A stretch of DNA of 39,433 nucleotides from a virus. The translations under genes and the position numbers were made by a program. Below the pieces are notes generated by a model. The model searched no databases, was not told where the DNA came from, and saw nothing but the letters and a program-made list of their open reading frames with translations. Of this stretch, positions 6,444 to 16,600 are shown piece by piece. Location: IMG/VR virus record IMGVR_UViG_3300027754_000209, positions 1-39,433 of that record. One strand, given 5' to 3'. Numbering within the stretch: position 1 is the stretch's first letter; every line of letters begins with the position of its first letter.

Positions 6444-8789
6444 TTATCCAGCAAATGATGCTCCAGTTGGTAAGATGTTGAAATCTATTACAATAAATTC
6501 CGCTGTCTTAGCCGGTTGAAGAAAAATTGCTCCCGCTAATATGTTTCTATCAATCACATCCGGTGTGTTATTAGAATCATCCATTACAACATTGAATGCG
6601 TACAAACCTTGTCTTTGTTGGATACCCTCTAAGTAAGGAGTTACAGTGTTGATAAATCTATTTCTAGTCTCAGTAGTATTTTGTTCAAATACTAAATAAC
6701 GAGATGTTGAAGCGATAAATTTCTTAACAGTGATTAGTAATCTTCTTACATTGATTCTATCTAATGCTGATGCTCTATCTTGCAAAGTCTTTTGTCCAAA
6801 TGCTACGATACCTTGTCCAGGGAAAGTTGCAATTGGGTTTACTTTGTTCTCATATAAAGTATCTCTTTCAGAATGTGTTAATCTATTTAAAACACTAACT
6901 GCTCCAGTGATACCACCTCTATTCAAACCAGCCGGTGCGAACCACTCTGCTGATAATCTATCACTACTAGCGAATACCGCTGGTAATAATGTAGATGGAG
7001 GTACAGTTGTAAGTTTGTTTGTGTTAGCATCTATTGTTTTCATCCAAGGATAGTAACAAGCTACATAGTTTGAATCCACTGCATTTGCTTGCTCAGTTGC
7101 TGTTGTAATATCAGCATCGTAGTCAGTAAAGTCAGCAATATAGAAACAATCTTGTCTATCTTCACACATATCAATAATCTTTTGTGTGATTGCTGGATGT
7201 AATTGTCTATTGATACCCGGCGCAACTACTAAGTTAATATCGTATTCATCAGGATTTCCTAAAGCGTTAATTCCTTTTGTATATCCTACTGAACCACTTG
7301 CGGTTGAACGATTACAATCTAATCCCTGATTGTTTGCTGGTCCCCAATCAGAATCTCCAGCTTTAGCTACAGATACAGTTGGATTAACACCATCAAAACC
7401 ACCTTGGAATGCTACTAAGAATTGTCTTTTAACCATATCCACTGCAGCCGAACCAGTCATTTGGTATGTTAAACCCTGTGCACCATCAAAAGCAAATACT
7501 ACGTTTGCACCAGCGTTTGCATTATTAGGAATTGGTTTACAATATTGTTTATTATCCATTTCAATACCAGTACTTTCAAAATCAAAACCAGCATAATATA
7601 CAGGAGATGATGATGTGTTATTTGCCGAACCGGTTTGGAAAACTACTGGAGGTACATAAGTATCTTCAGTTGCGTTGTTAGTTGTAATTGGATTAATATA
7701 TGCAGCGTGTCCAAATGGTGCTGCTGAAATTGGGAATGAACCTTCAGATACTACTTCAACTCTAAAGTTGGTTGATTTATTTGAGTAATCACCATATTCG
7801 GTTATTTTACCATTATTATCAATTGTAAAATATCTATCACCAACTACTCTAGCTATATATCTTGGAGAAGATGAATCTAAGTTTACATTGTTGTAAGTTT
7901 CAACTACACTCTTTCTCTTATCAGTATCACCAAATGTTCTTAACGTTACAGTAAATGTTGCGTAATCAGTTGAACCATCTTCACCAGCTGCTTTAACATT
8001 TGATATACCAACTTTAAATTTAGTATTATAGGTGTTACCATGTCCATTACTATGGAAACGGAAAAGGTCATATCTTTCACCACTTACTATTTGTGATTTA
8101 ATCCAAGGAGTAGATGCTACTTGTGCATCGTATGCAAAGTTTTGTGTTGGTAAATTTAATTCACTTATTCTTACACCATTTAAACCATCATTGATTGAAC
8201 CAGTATATAATAATGCTGCGTTTTCAAAGAAAGTGTAAGCGTATGCTGCTTTAGCTCCAAATGGAGATTCACCAAATACATCTGCTAAATCATTTGTAGC
8301 GGATGCTAAAATTGATGCAGATACACTAGCTACAGCTGAACCAGAACTAACTTTTCCAGATATTACAAATGAACCAGATATGGTTGCACTAGCTGTAATA
8401 TTTGTATCAATTGCTGTAAATCCAACTCCTTCATCACCAAATTTAGTTGAGTGTAAAGTACCAATTATTTTTGTACCAAGAGAACTTGATACTAAAATTC
8501 CCAAAGGTGCTACTTGTTGATATCCACCGATACCAGCTACTCTTACTACTGTTGCTGCTCCAGCTTCTCTTAAATAGTTTTGTACTGCATATTCAGTATA
8601 ATATGTTCCATCAGGTGTGCCGAAGATGTTCTCAAATTCGGATTGAGTTCTCACAATAGTTGGAACGAATGCGGGTCCTTGCTTAAAAGGTCCTATAAAT
8701 GCTGCCCCAATTTCTCCTATTCCTTGTGCTAAGAATGATAGGTCATTTTCTCTTGTGAATACGCCAGGTGATACGATTCTTTCTGCCAT
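6444..8789 (-). CDS. gp18: Tail sheath protein (T4 gp18-like)
   Basis: This 781-residue protein begins MAERIVSPGVFTREND, the characteristic N-terminus of contractile sheath subunits. The SEFENIFGTP...YYTEYAVQNYLREAG..VVRVAG block follows at about 47-88. The conserved C-terminal domain is clear: DCFYIADFTDYDADI, PWMKTID, PPSTLLPAVFASSDR, WFAPAGLNRG, LYENKVNPIATFPGQGIVAFGQ, and a final segment with DSNNTPDVIDRNILAGAIFLQPAKTAEFI. T4 gp18 has 659 residues, so this subunit carries about 120 extra residues. A Ser/Ala-rich stretch near 130-170 and a variable middle (about 110-470) probably form surface domains on the tail exterior. The sheath contracts to drive the tube through the host envelope. 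A terminator precedes the gene, and a candidate promoter box lies 59 bases before the ATG. Confidence 0.96.
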   Translation of the reverse strand: MAERIVSPGVFTRENDLSFLAQGIGEIGAAFIGPFKQGPAFVPTIVRTQSEFENIFGTPDGTYYTEYAVQNYLREAGAATVVRVAGIGGYQQVAPLGILVSSSLGTKIIGTLHSTKFGDEGVGFTAIDTNITASATISGSFVISGKVSSGSAVASVSASILASATNDLADVFGESPFGAKAAYAYTFFENAALLYTGSINDGLNGVRISELNLPTQNFAYDAQVASTPWIKSQIVSGERYDLFRFHSNGHGNTYNTKFKVGISNVKAAGEDGSTDYATFTVTLRTFGDTDKRKSVVETYNNVNLDSSSPRYIARVVGDRYFTIDNNGKITEYGDYSNKSTNFRVEVVSEGSFPISAAPFGHAAYINPITTNNATEDTYVPPVVFQTGSANNTSSSPVYYAGFDFESTGIEMDNKQYCKPIPNNANAGANVVFAFDGAQGLTYQMTGSAAVDMVKRQFLVAFQGGFDGVNPTVSVAKAGDSDWGPANNQGLDCNRSTASGSVGYTKGINALGNPDEYDINLVVAPGINRQLHPAITQKIIDMCEDRQDCFYIADFTDYDADITTATEQANAVDSNYVACYYPWMKTIDANTNKLTTVPPSTLLPAVFASSDRLSAEWFAPAGLNRGGITGAVSVLNRLTHSERDTLYENKVNPIATFPGQGIVAFGQKTLQDRASALDRINVRRLLITVKKFIASTSRYLVFEQNTTETRNRFINTVTPYLEGIQQRQGLYAFNVVMDDSNNTPDVIDRNILAGAIFLQPAKTAEFIVIDFNILPTGASFAG

Positions 8790-8848
8790 TTTGTTTCTAC
8801 AATTTGTATTTTAAGTTTGTAATTAAGAAAACCTTATATAATTACCTA

Positions 8849-8857
8849 TATAAATAT
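8849..8857 (-). promoter_or_regulatory. ATATTTATA box upstream of sheath gene
   Basis: The minus strand reads TTATATTTATATAGG directly after the T-run of the terminator at 8858-8910. At 59 bases before the sheath ATG it is the most distant copy of the box, implying a longer leader for the sheath transcript. Confidence 0.4.
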
Positions 8858-8910
8858 AAAAAAAATGTTCAAAACACAAATTTGTCTATAAATAAGTGAA
8901 TTGAACATTT
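8858..8910 (-). terminator. Probable terminator with palindromic loop, between 133-aa gene and sheath
   Basis: On the minus strand, AAATGTTCAA pairs perfectly with TTGAACATTT (10 bp) around a 28-base loop, followed by T8. The loop contains the perfect palindrome ACAAATTTGT (8876-8885) and a TATTTATA box (8887-8894). The stem is A+T rich, so it may be a weak terminator. It lies in the longest gene-free gap of the window (146 bases). Confidence 0.55.
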
Positions 8911-8935
8911 AAATTTTTTATTTTGTATAGTATTC

Positions 8936-9337
8936 CTAAATAGGAGGTATCATTGAACCAGTTGGCATTACATAATCATAACTAGCAGTAGACCAAGGAA
9001 GTGATTCAATTGGTACTAATTTTATATTATTTCTTTTTGTGTAAATATCTTTTGTTATTACCTCGTCAATATGTTGCCAATAGGTTGGATTATTTGAACT
9101 ACTAGCTACATTTTTAATCCATTCAACTACAATTTCTTCTGTAAGTTCTTCATACGGAGTATAATCATCTGGATTTATATGTTCTAATTTAAATGGAGTT
9201 GCTCCATCAAATTGTCCAAATTGACCATCATCGTCTGTACCAATCAATTTCCATTGTGTGCCTATAATAGCTCCAGTAAAATCTTCATTATCTGCTTTTT
9301 TTATTTGTTTTACTGACCATTCGTATGTTCTTGCCAT
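8936..9337 (-). CDS. Small phage protein of unknown function (WSV..F.G/WKL..D type)
   Basis: A 133-residue protein with MARTYEWSVKQIKKADNEDF near the start, a WKLIGTDDDG strand, a DYTPYEELTEEIVVEWIKN helix and a C-terminal PTGSMIPPI. The layout (a strand with WSV, a second strand with WxLxGTD, then TPYEELTEE.V..WI) resembles a small protein family I have seen beside tail-fibre genes in cyanophages and other T4-like marine phages. No function is known to me. It starts after a 41-base gap containing both an ATATTTATA box and an AAAATAAAAG leader, and is followed by a terminator, so it may be a monocistronic unit. A virion decoration or fibre-attachment role is possible but unsupported. Confidence 0.8.
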   Translation of the reverse strand: MARTYEWSVKQIKKADNEDFTGAIIGTQWKLIGTDDDGQFGQFDGATPFKLEHINPDDYTPYEELTEEIVVEWIKNVASSSNNPTYWQHIDEVITKDIYTKRNNIKLVPIESLPWSTASYDYVMPTGSMIPPI

Positions 9338-9356
9338 AATCTTTTATTTTATATTT

Positions 9357-9365
9357 TATAAATAT
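9357..9365 (-). promoter_or_regulatory. ATATTTATA box upstream of the 133-aa gene
   Basis: The minus strand reads AATATTTATAAAAT, ending 19 bases before the ATG at 9337, and is followed by the A-rich leader AAAATAAAAG. This is the tightest spacing among the copies of this box. Confidence 0.45.
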
Positions 9366-9378
9366 TATATTAAATACT

Positions 9379-9684
9379 TTATACTCTATCGCTATGCGAT
9401 GAATGTTCTATTGGTGTTAATCCAATTGTTTTACATAACTCATCTACCAAATGGGTATTACTACCAGACCATGCACTTAAAACATCAACCGGTACTTTCC
9501 ACATATTAGATGTAATAATAGTATCAGGTATTGCTACTGACTCTCTATTAGGGTCTACATATCTAAGTTCATATCTAACTCTACAATCATCTCTACCAAT
9601 ATCATAACTTAGTATGTTAGTAAACAATCTATTAACTGTATTTCCTAAAATTGTTGTTTCTTCTACTTTTGTAAAAATTGCCAT
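9379..9684 (-). CDS. Small protein of unknown function downstream of second giant fibre
   Basis: A 101-residue protein: an N-terminal beta-prone half (FTKVEETTILGNTVNRLF, then RDDCRVRYELRYVDPNRES) and a C-terminal helical half (WKVPVDVLSAWSGSNTHLVD, LCKTIGLTPIE). I do not recognise a family. Spacing to the preceding gene is 10 bases and the start has an AATAAAATAATT leader, so it is translated from the fibre transcript. The mixed beta/helix layout and position suggest a minor tail or fibre-associated component. Confidence 0.75.
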   Translation of the reverse strand: MAIFTKVEETTILGNTVNRLFTNILSYDIGRDDCRVRYELRYVDPNRESVAIPDTIITSNMWKVPVDVLSAWSGSNTHLVDELCKTIGLTPIEHSSHSDRV

Positions 9685-9694
9685 AATTATTTTA

Positions 9695-10261
9695 TTAAAG
9701 GTTTCCTTCGTTTCTTACTCTTAAATCTTCAGCGTAAGCTTCGGCAAAAGTTCCTTGAGATGCAGTTGTAGTATGGTCATCCTCAATATTTTCAGAACCA
9801 TATAATTCAATTAATTTATCTTTTAATTTAGCATATCCAAATTCAAAAATATTATGATTTTGAATCTGAGTCCAATCTGGTACTTTTAGTGTAGTTTGAA
9901 ATGTATTTGGTTCTATTTCTATTACATTTTCTGTCACATTATATGTTTTTGTTCCAATTGTTCTTTCTACTTGAATTGTCTTTGGAGTTTCTTTTGGAAC
10001 GGTTACAGTTTTAATTATTTCACGACTTAAATTTACTTTAATTTCATTTCCTAATTCAAAACTTCTACAAGTCAAATGATTTGCAGTTGCGTAGGTAGCT
10101 ATATTAGAATCTGCTAAAATTGCTTCCGCTTTTGATTTATATATATGAATATCAAATATACATTCTCCTGTTTTAAGAACTCTGTATTCATTAATTCTTA
10201 CATATGCATTTGTTGCAAGTCCTCTATCTGTACCAATTGGTGTTTTTATTATAAATGCCAT
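9695..10261 (-). CDS. Protein of unknown function directly after S74 fibre gene
   Basis: A 188-residue protein starting one base after the fibre gene's stop, so translation is probably coupled. Residues 1-65 look like a beta domain (AYVRINEYRVLKTGECIFDI). The middle is a run of Thr, Val and Glu strands (KTVTVPKETPKTIQVERTIG), and the C-terminal third is helical (FEFGYAKLKDKLIELYG), followed by a flexible acidic tail ending TTASQGTFAEAYAE. I do not recognise it as a named family. Tight coupling to the giant fibre gene suggests a fibre-associated structural protein or fibre connector. Confidence 0.75.
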   Translation of the reverse strand: MAFIIKTPIGTDRGLATNAYVRINEYRVLKTGECIFDIHIYKSKAEAILADSNIATYATANHLTCRSFELGNEIKVNLSREIIKTVTVPKETPKTIQVERTIGTKTYNVTENVIEIEPNTFQTTLKVPDWTQIQNHNIFEFGYAKLKDKLIELYGSENIEDDHTTTASQGTFAEAYAEDLRVRNEGNL

Positions 10262-10262
10262 A

Positions 10263-10601
10263 TTAACTATTTTCTAAATTTTCAATTCTCTCTAATAAAT
10301 ATTCGTTTTGTGCTTTTAAGAAATTAACTTCATTTCTTAATTCTTTAACCGATTGTACAAGTACAGGTATTAAAGATTCCATAGAAAGCGTTAATAATCC
10401 ACTCTTTTCATCAGTCCTTACTAATGTAGGGAATACTTCTTGAACGTTTTGAGCTGTAAAACCCATTTTGATATTAGTATCTTCTACAAATTCTGGGTCC
10501 AATGAATGCATCTTATATGTGTAGTAGATAGGTGTTAAATTATCCACTTTATCAAGTACATCCGTAATTACTCCATGTATATTTTTTACTGATGCATCGG
10601 A
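10263..10601 (-). other. Peptidase S74 (endosialidase-type) autocleaved C-terminal chaperone domain
   Basis: Codons 2285-2396 of the giant fibre. The motif S-D-A-S-V-K places Ser and Lys five apart, as in the known endosialidase chaperone. It is followed by the conserved P-I-Y-Y-T-Y-K strand, GFTAQNVQEVFP, a LLTLSMESLIPVLVQSVKEL helix and a heptad-like terminal helix. Predicted cleavage is just before Ser2285. The call rests on motif recognition. Confidence 0.85.
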
Positions 10602-13600
10602 GTATCCAGACCAACCATAGTAATATTGATATAGTACTACTCCACCATATGAACCCCCACCACACAACATATACATAGCGTTGTATCCATCAGTTTGTCC
10701 TATCCAGTTATACCCACCAGAAGAACGATAATAAATACCAAATCCACTTCCAGCATCAATATTACCATCTGAATTGTAGTTCATATTAATGAAGTTACGG
10801 AATCTTACAGAACCCTGAATATTAAATCTAATAAATCCATAAGTAGTTGAATCGACCGATGCACAGTTATTAGGTCTACTATAATAATAACTCCACCCAT
10901 TACCATTTTGTACATAGATACCACCATTACCACTCTCAAACATCAAGTTGTTGTAATAACCAGATGGGTCATTTACAAGCATACCACCATAACCACCTCT
11001 ATAATATCCAAATGTTTGATAACAACCATACGATGAATCAAAGTTAGTTCTAATATGAGAACCATATGATTGGTTGTATAAACCCCCACCACCTTGGTTT
11101 CTAAACCATCCATTTGCATAAACCTCTTGGAATGTAGGCGAAGCATCACTTCTTACACTTTGGTTTACGTTATTACTCATCCAACCCAAATATGCCAACC
11201 AAAGGTTATTATCATTTATATACGCACCTTCACTTCCGTTAGGATTTCTGAATATAAAGTATCCCCATTGTTGTCTTTGGAAATATAAGTGAGAACTATG
11301 CCATTGTATTTTGTAATATTCCCCAGTCCATCCACCAGGATCAGAATACAACATATAACCCGGTCTGATATATAAGTTATTTGTATATACTGCATTTAAA
11401 CTTGAAGTACCATTAGGGTCACAATAATATCCCGTATCATTTGAATCATAGAATATAGGAGAACGTGCTGAACCAACCATATAGGTATATCCTCTATATA
11501 CGTTAAATGCTCCACCATCCCAATACCAAATCCAACTATAACGGTTATCATGTACACCTACGTTATCACCGGTTGTACTCATAAAACAATGCGTACTAGC
11601 TATACCCCAGCCATACCAACCATTTCTACCACCACCATAAGTTGCTACGTGTCCATATGAGTTTCCAGCACCTTCAGGTGAAAAGAAACCTCTACCATAC
11701 GGCTCCCAATAGAAACCATTTGAAGTATTTTGTCTATACCATGCGTTTGAATAAATATCACCAGCAGTTAATGAACGAGTTCCACCACCAGTACCAATTC
11801 TAACACCAGGATATCCTCTATAATAAACTAACTCCAATGGGTCAGAATCGTATCCAGAGTTTACAGTATCTCTATATGAGTTTGTACCAATTGCACCATA
11901 GTTACCATCACCTCTATAATACACATTGTAAATATACATTGTGTTAAGATGAGATGTACCAGCAAAATCTCCATAATAGTTTGTATCATTTGAATCATAA
12001 AAATAAGGTGCTCTTAAGGAGTTTGCACCTTCCAAGTAATTGTAAACATATGTATAGTTTATACCCCAATATTGGTTTGTATAACGAGTACCAGATGTAT
12101 TGGTATTATAAAGAACCATACCACCATCTTGTTCAAAACGAATATATCCTTGTCCGTGGTTTGTATTTAATCTACCCCAATAATATGTGTTTGTATATTG
12201 GTTTGATGAGTTATCCACATTATATCCAATACCAGCTCCATTCCAAGTATTACCCGGTTCAGAACACCACATTTGCATATGAACATCACCTTGTCCAGAT
12301 CCATTATTAGCTGCTGCTAATGTTACACGCAATCTACTATTTCCGTGGTCACCAGTAACATGCAATCTAGTTGATGGTAATGCGTATCCAACTCCCAATT
12401 GCCACAATCTACTATCACCATTGGGGTCTACTCTATATGCCGAATCATCCCAATCATACCAAATATTAAAATATCCACTAGCACCCCTTAAAGTATTGTA
12501 TGGTCCCATGTATAATTGAACATCCGTTGCGCCTGCATATCCTTGAGTTGCTTGCGTACTATTGACTTGGTCTAATCTCCAACCATGCGTACTATATGTA
12601 CCAAATCCACCTCTACCAGCACCAGGCCAGTTTTGAATATAAGATGCTGAGTTATAATACGAATCATTTACACTATATGATTGAGCCCAAACGTTTTGAA
12701 GAACCGATAATCCTGCAGGGTCTGAATAATAATTTGTGTCATCTCTATCATAGAATCTATAAGAATAGACGTTTCCGCCCGTATATAAGTTATTAGTTAT
12801 TCTTACGTTTGAATCACCTGCACCAACACTCATTAGTTCCGTAGTGCTAACACCCGGAGAATCATTCATAAAACGAGTACCACCATATGATGGATTGCCT
12901 CCAATTTCAACACCAGTATGCCATCCTAAAGTCAAACGAGTATGTGTAGAGTATCCATTATTATATGGAGATTTTACATACATTAAATAGTAAGGTACGC
13001 CATCATTTCTTTGCCCAGATGTAATACCGGTGGATGAACCAACCGCAGATGGGTCAGATGTTGAAGTTGATAAATTTATATGTCTAGTGTTACCACTATT
13101 AATTCCTTTTTGGAATAAAAACGTTCCCCCTTGGTCATAAAAAGTATCACCATATATTGAAGGTGCTCTAAATGATGTTGCTGCGTAAGCATTACCATCA
13201 CCATATGCAGAGAATACTACACTTGACCATGCTCTATCCACTACCTCAAATCTAGTGTTACCACTACCACCTAATTGTAATGTTGAAATACCTGTTGCTC
13301 TATCAGCTGCTCTACCTATCCAAGCTTCACCACTATTATTTTGAGATTGTGCAAAAGAACCCATTCTAACCCAACCAGTTGGAGTAATATTACCAACAAA
13401 TTGGAATGCTGATTGAGCATCTCTAAACACCGTAGTAGATGTTGTCTTTATAATATTAGAATAGTAAGATGAGTTTGATAAGCCTCTATAAGCGTAAGTA
13501 CTACCAGTTGATTTTACACCATCTGCTCTTACTAAAGTTACCATAGCATCACCATCAGTATATCCAGCATATCCGGCGTTGTTATAACCACCAATATGGA

Positions 13601-16600
13601 ATACAGGGTGAGCAGTGTTACCACTATCTCTATTCAGTACTAATAAACCATCATTTACATTATAGTTATAAATTGCAGTTGCCCAAGCTTCACCAGACAT
13701 AACTTCATTTGTACTTCTAAAGTACACACCAGCTGCATCATTACTATTTGTTGCTTGTATAGTTGAAAATGAAACATTATCAGATGTTCTAACATACTGA
13801 TTCATAGTGTATGCGTAAACCTGGTCAATACTATTTAATAATTGTTGCCAAGCATTCCAAGTTGTTGCAGTACTTCCAAGTCTAGTCCATAATCTACCAG
13901 CAGCAGTATATGCAATTTGAATTGGCATTCCCCCACTTAAATCAGTACTACTACCATAACTTCTCCAATACATTTGTCCGTTATATGAACCACCATCACT
14001 CAATCCATTTGTACCATTTCCTTTAAAATCAAAACGAATTATGTTATTAAATGATTGTGGTAAATCATTTGTACTACGTGTATCTTGCGAATATATATTG
14101 TATGTATATGTTGATGAACCAGCTGAACTTACACTAAAGTTTGATGGATTCCAAGGATACATATTCACACCATCATTCGTTCCCCAAACATAAGTTGGCT
14201 GACCTGATTGTCCTGAATAAATAAAATCTATGTTTGTTCCGTCTGAACGTCTTGGATATGTTCTAATTCCCCATTGTCCACTATTATAAACTACTTGAGT
14301 TCCAGTATTGTATCCATTACCACCCACATACATTTGTCCAGCTGCATATAAATCTCCACCAGTACTTATTGATGATTTTACCGATGCACTTCCATTAGTA
14401 TAAAAATATAAAGCGTATCCAGTTTCAGCCCATAAAGCTGGGTCATAGTTTGCATTACCTTCCCATAATCCTCTACGAGTAAATCCACCAACGTTTGCAC
14501 TTCCGGCTGCATTTCTTATTCTAAATCCACTACTTGTTTGTGCATCAAAGTATGCTGTTCCTGTTACACCAGCAAATGTTACAGCATCCGTAGTTCTTAC
14601 GTTTTGATTCATTGCGTATAACTCATTGGCACCTTGTCCAGTATCAACAGTAGAGAATGTTACTGCATCTGATGTACGAATATTTTGGTTCATTAAATAA
14701 ACCTCTGTTGCTCCTTGTCCAGTATCTATTGTACCACTTAATGTTATATTACCGGCACCTACTGAAAGGTTACCACCAGTTACACTTACACCATTTGTTG
14801 CTGTAATTGTTGCATGAGTAACGTTATCGGTTGTACGAATATTTTGGTTCATTAAATAAACCTCTGTTGCTCCTTGTCCAGTATCTATTGTACCTGTTAT
14901 TACAACGTTACCACTACCACCAATATTACCTGCTACATAAAAATCAGTATCAGAATACCATCTTAATCCACTTTCATTCCAATAAAATTGTCTTGTTGCT
15001 TGATTTCCTCTCTTAACTTCTATACCAGCATTTTCAGTTGGTGTAGTTGATGCGCCAATATCCGCATTTAATGTAATAATATTATCACCTATGTTAAGAG
15101 TTGTTGTATTAATATATGTTGTTGTACCACTCACAGTAAGGTCACCAGTAATTGTAGCGTTACCGGTTACCGTAAGTAATGTACCATCAAAAGTTAAATT
15201 TGATTCAACAGTTCCATTTGGTGCACTTCCGTTTAAAGTAATTACACCATTATCAGTTGTACCTGTTAATGCTAATAATCCAGATGTACCAGATGTACCA
15301 CGTGTTCCTGATGACCCAGAAGTTCCTGATGACCCAGAAGTTCCCGATGTGCCAGAACTTCCCGATGTGCCAGCCGTTCCACCAGTACCACTACTTCCCG
15401 ATGTGCCACTCGTACCACTAGAGCCGCTTGTACCACTACTTCCAGAAGTTCCTGATGTACCTCCACTACCAGCTGTACCAGCCGTTCCTGCCGTGCCAGA
15501 TGTACCAGCCGTGCCAGATGTACCAGCTGAACCCGTTGAGCCGGATGTTCCACCACTACCAGCTGAACCAGATGTTGCTGATGTTCCTGATGTTGCTGAA
15601 GTTCCCGATGTACCAGATGTACCAGCTGAGCCAGACGTTCCTGTTGTACCACTACTTCCGCTTGTGCCTGCTGAACCTGATGTGCCGGATGTACCTGCTG
15701 AACCCGATGTGCCCGTTGTACCACCACTTCCAGAAGTTCCTGTTGTACCGCTTGACCCAGCTGTTCCAGCTGTGCCAGATGTACCTCTTGTTCCTGATGT
15801 ACCTGCACTGCCGCTTGTACCATCAATACCAGATGTACCTGCGCTTCCAGATGTTCCAGATGTGCCGCCACTTCCAGATGTTCCGGTTGAACCTCCACTT
15901 CCAGAAGTTCCTGTTGAGCCGCTTGTTCCAGAACTTCCCGATGTACCTCCAGACCCAGATGTGCCTGCCGTTCCACCTGTCCCAGCTGTTGCTGACGTAC
16001 CTGCCGTTCCTCCACTTCCAGAAGTTCCTGTTGTGCCGCTTGTTCCAGAAGTTCCTGATGTTCCAGCACTACCACCCGTTCCACCAGCTCCACTTAATCC
16101 TGATGTTCCTCCACTTCCAGTTGACCCAGATGTTCCAGAACTTCCTGATGTACCGCTACTACCAGACGTACCGGCTGAGCCACCAGCACCAGTTATACCA
16201 CCACTACCATTTGTTCCTGATGTACCACCAGATCCCGATGTACCATCTCTACCAGATGTGCCACTACTTCCTGATGTACCACTACTACCCGTCAATCCCG
16301 ATGAACCCGTTGTTCCCGATGAGCCAGTTGTTCCACTACTTCCTCCACTACCAGATGTTCCCGATGAGCCGCTTGTACCAGAACTTCCTGATGTGCCTCC
16401 CGTACCACTACTACCATCAGTGCCACTTGTACCACTACTGCCAGAAGTTCCCGATGAACCAGATGTTCCGGAGGTGCCTCCACTTCCCGATGTTCCGTTT
16501 GAACCCGTTGTGCCAGCAGTTCCCGATGTGCCACCACTTCCAGATGACCCAGACGTTCCTGTTGTGCCAGATGTACCAGAACTTCCCGATGTACCTCCCG

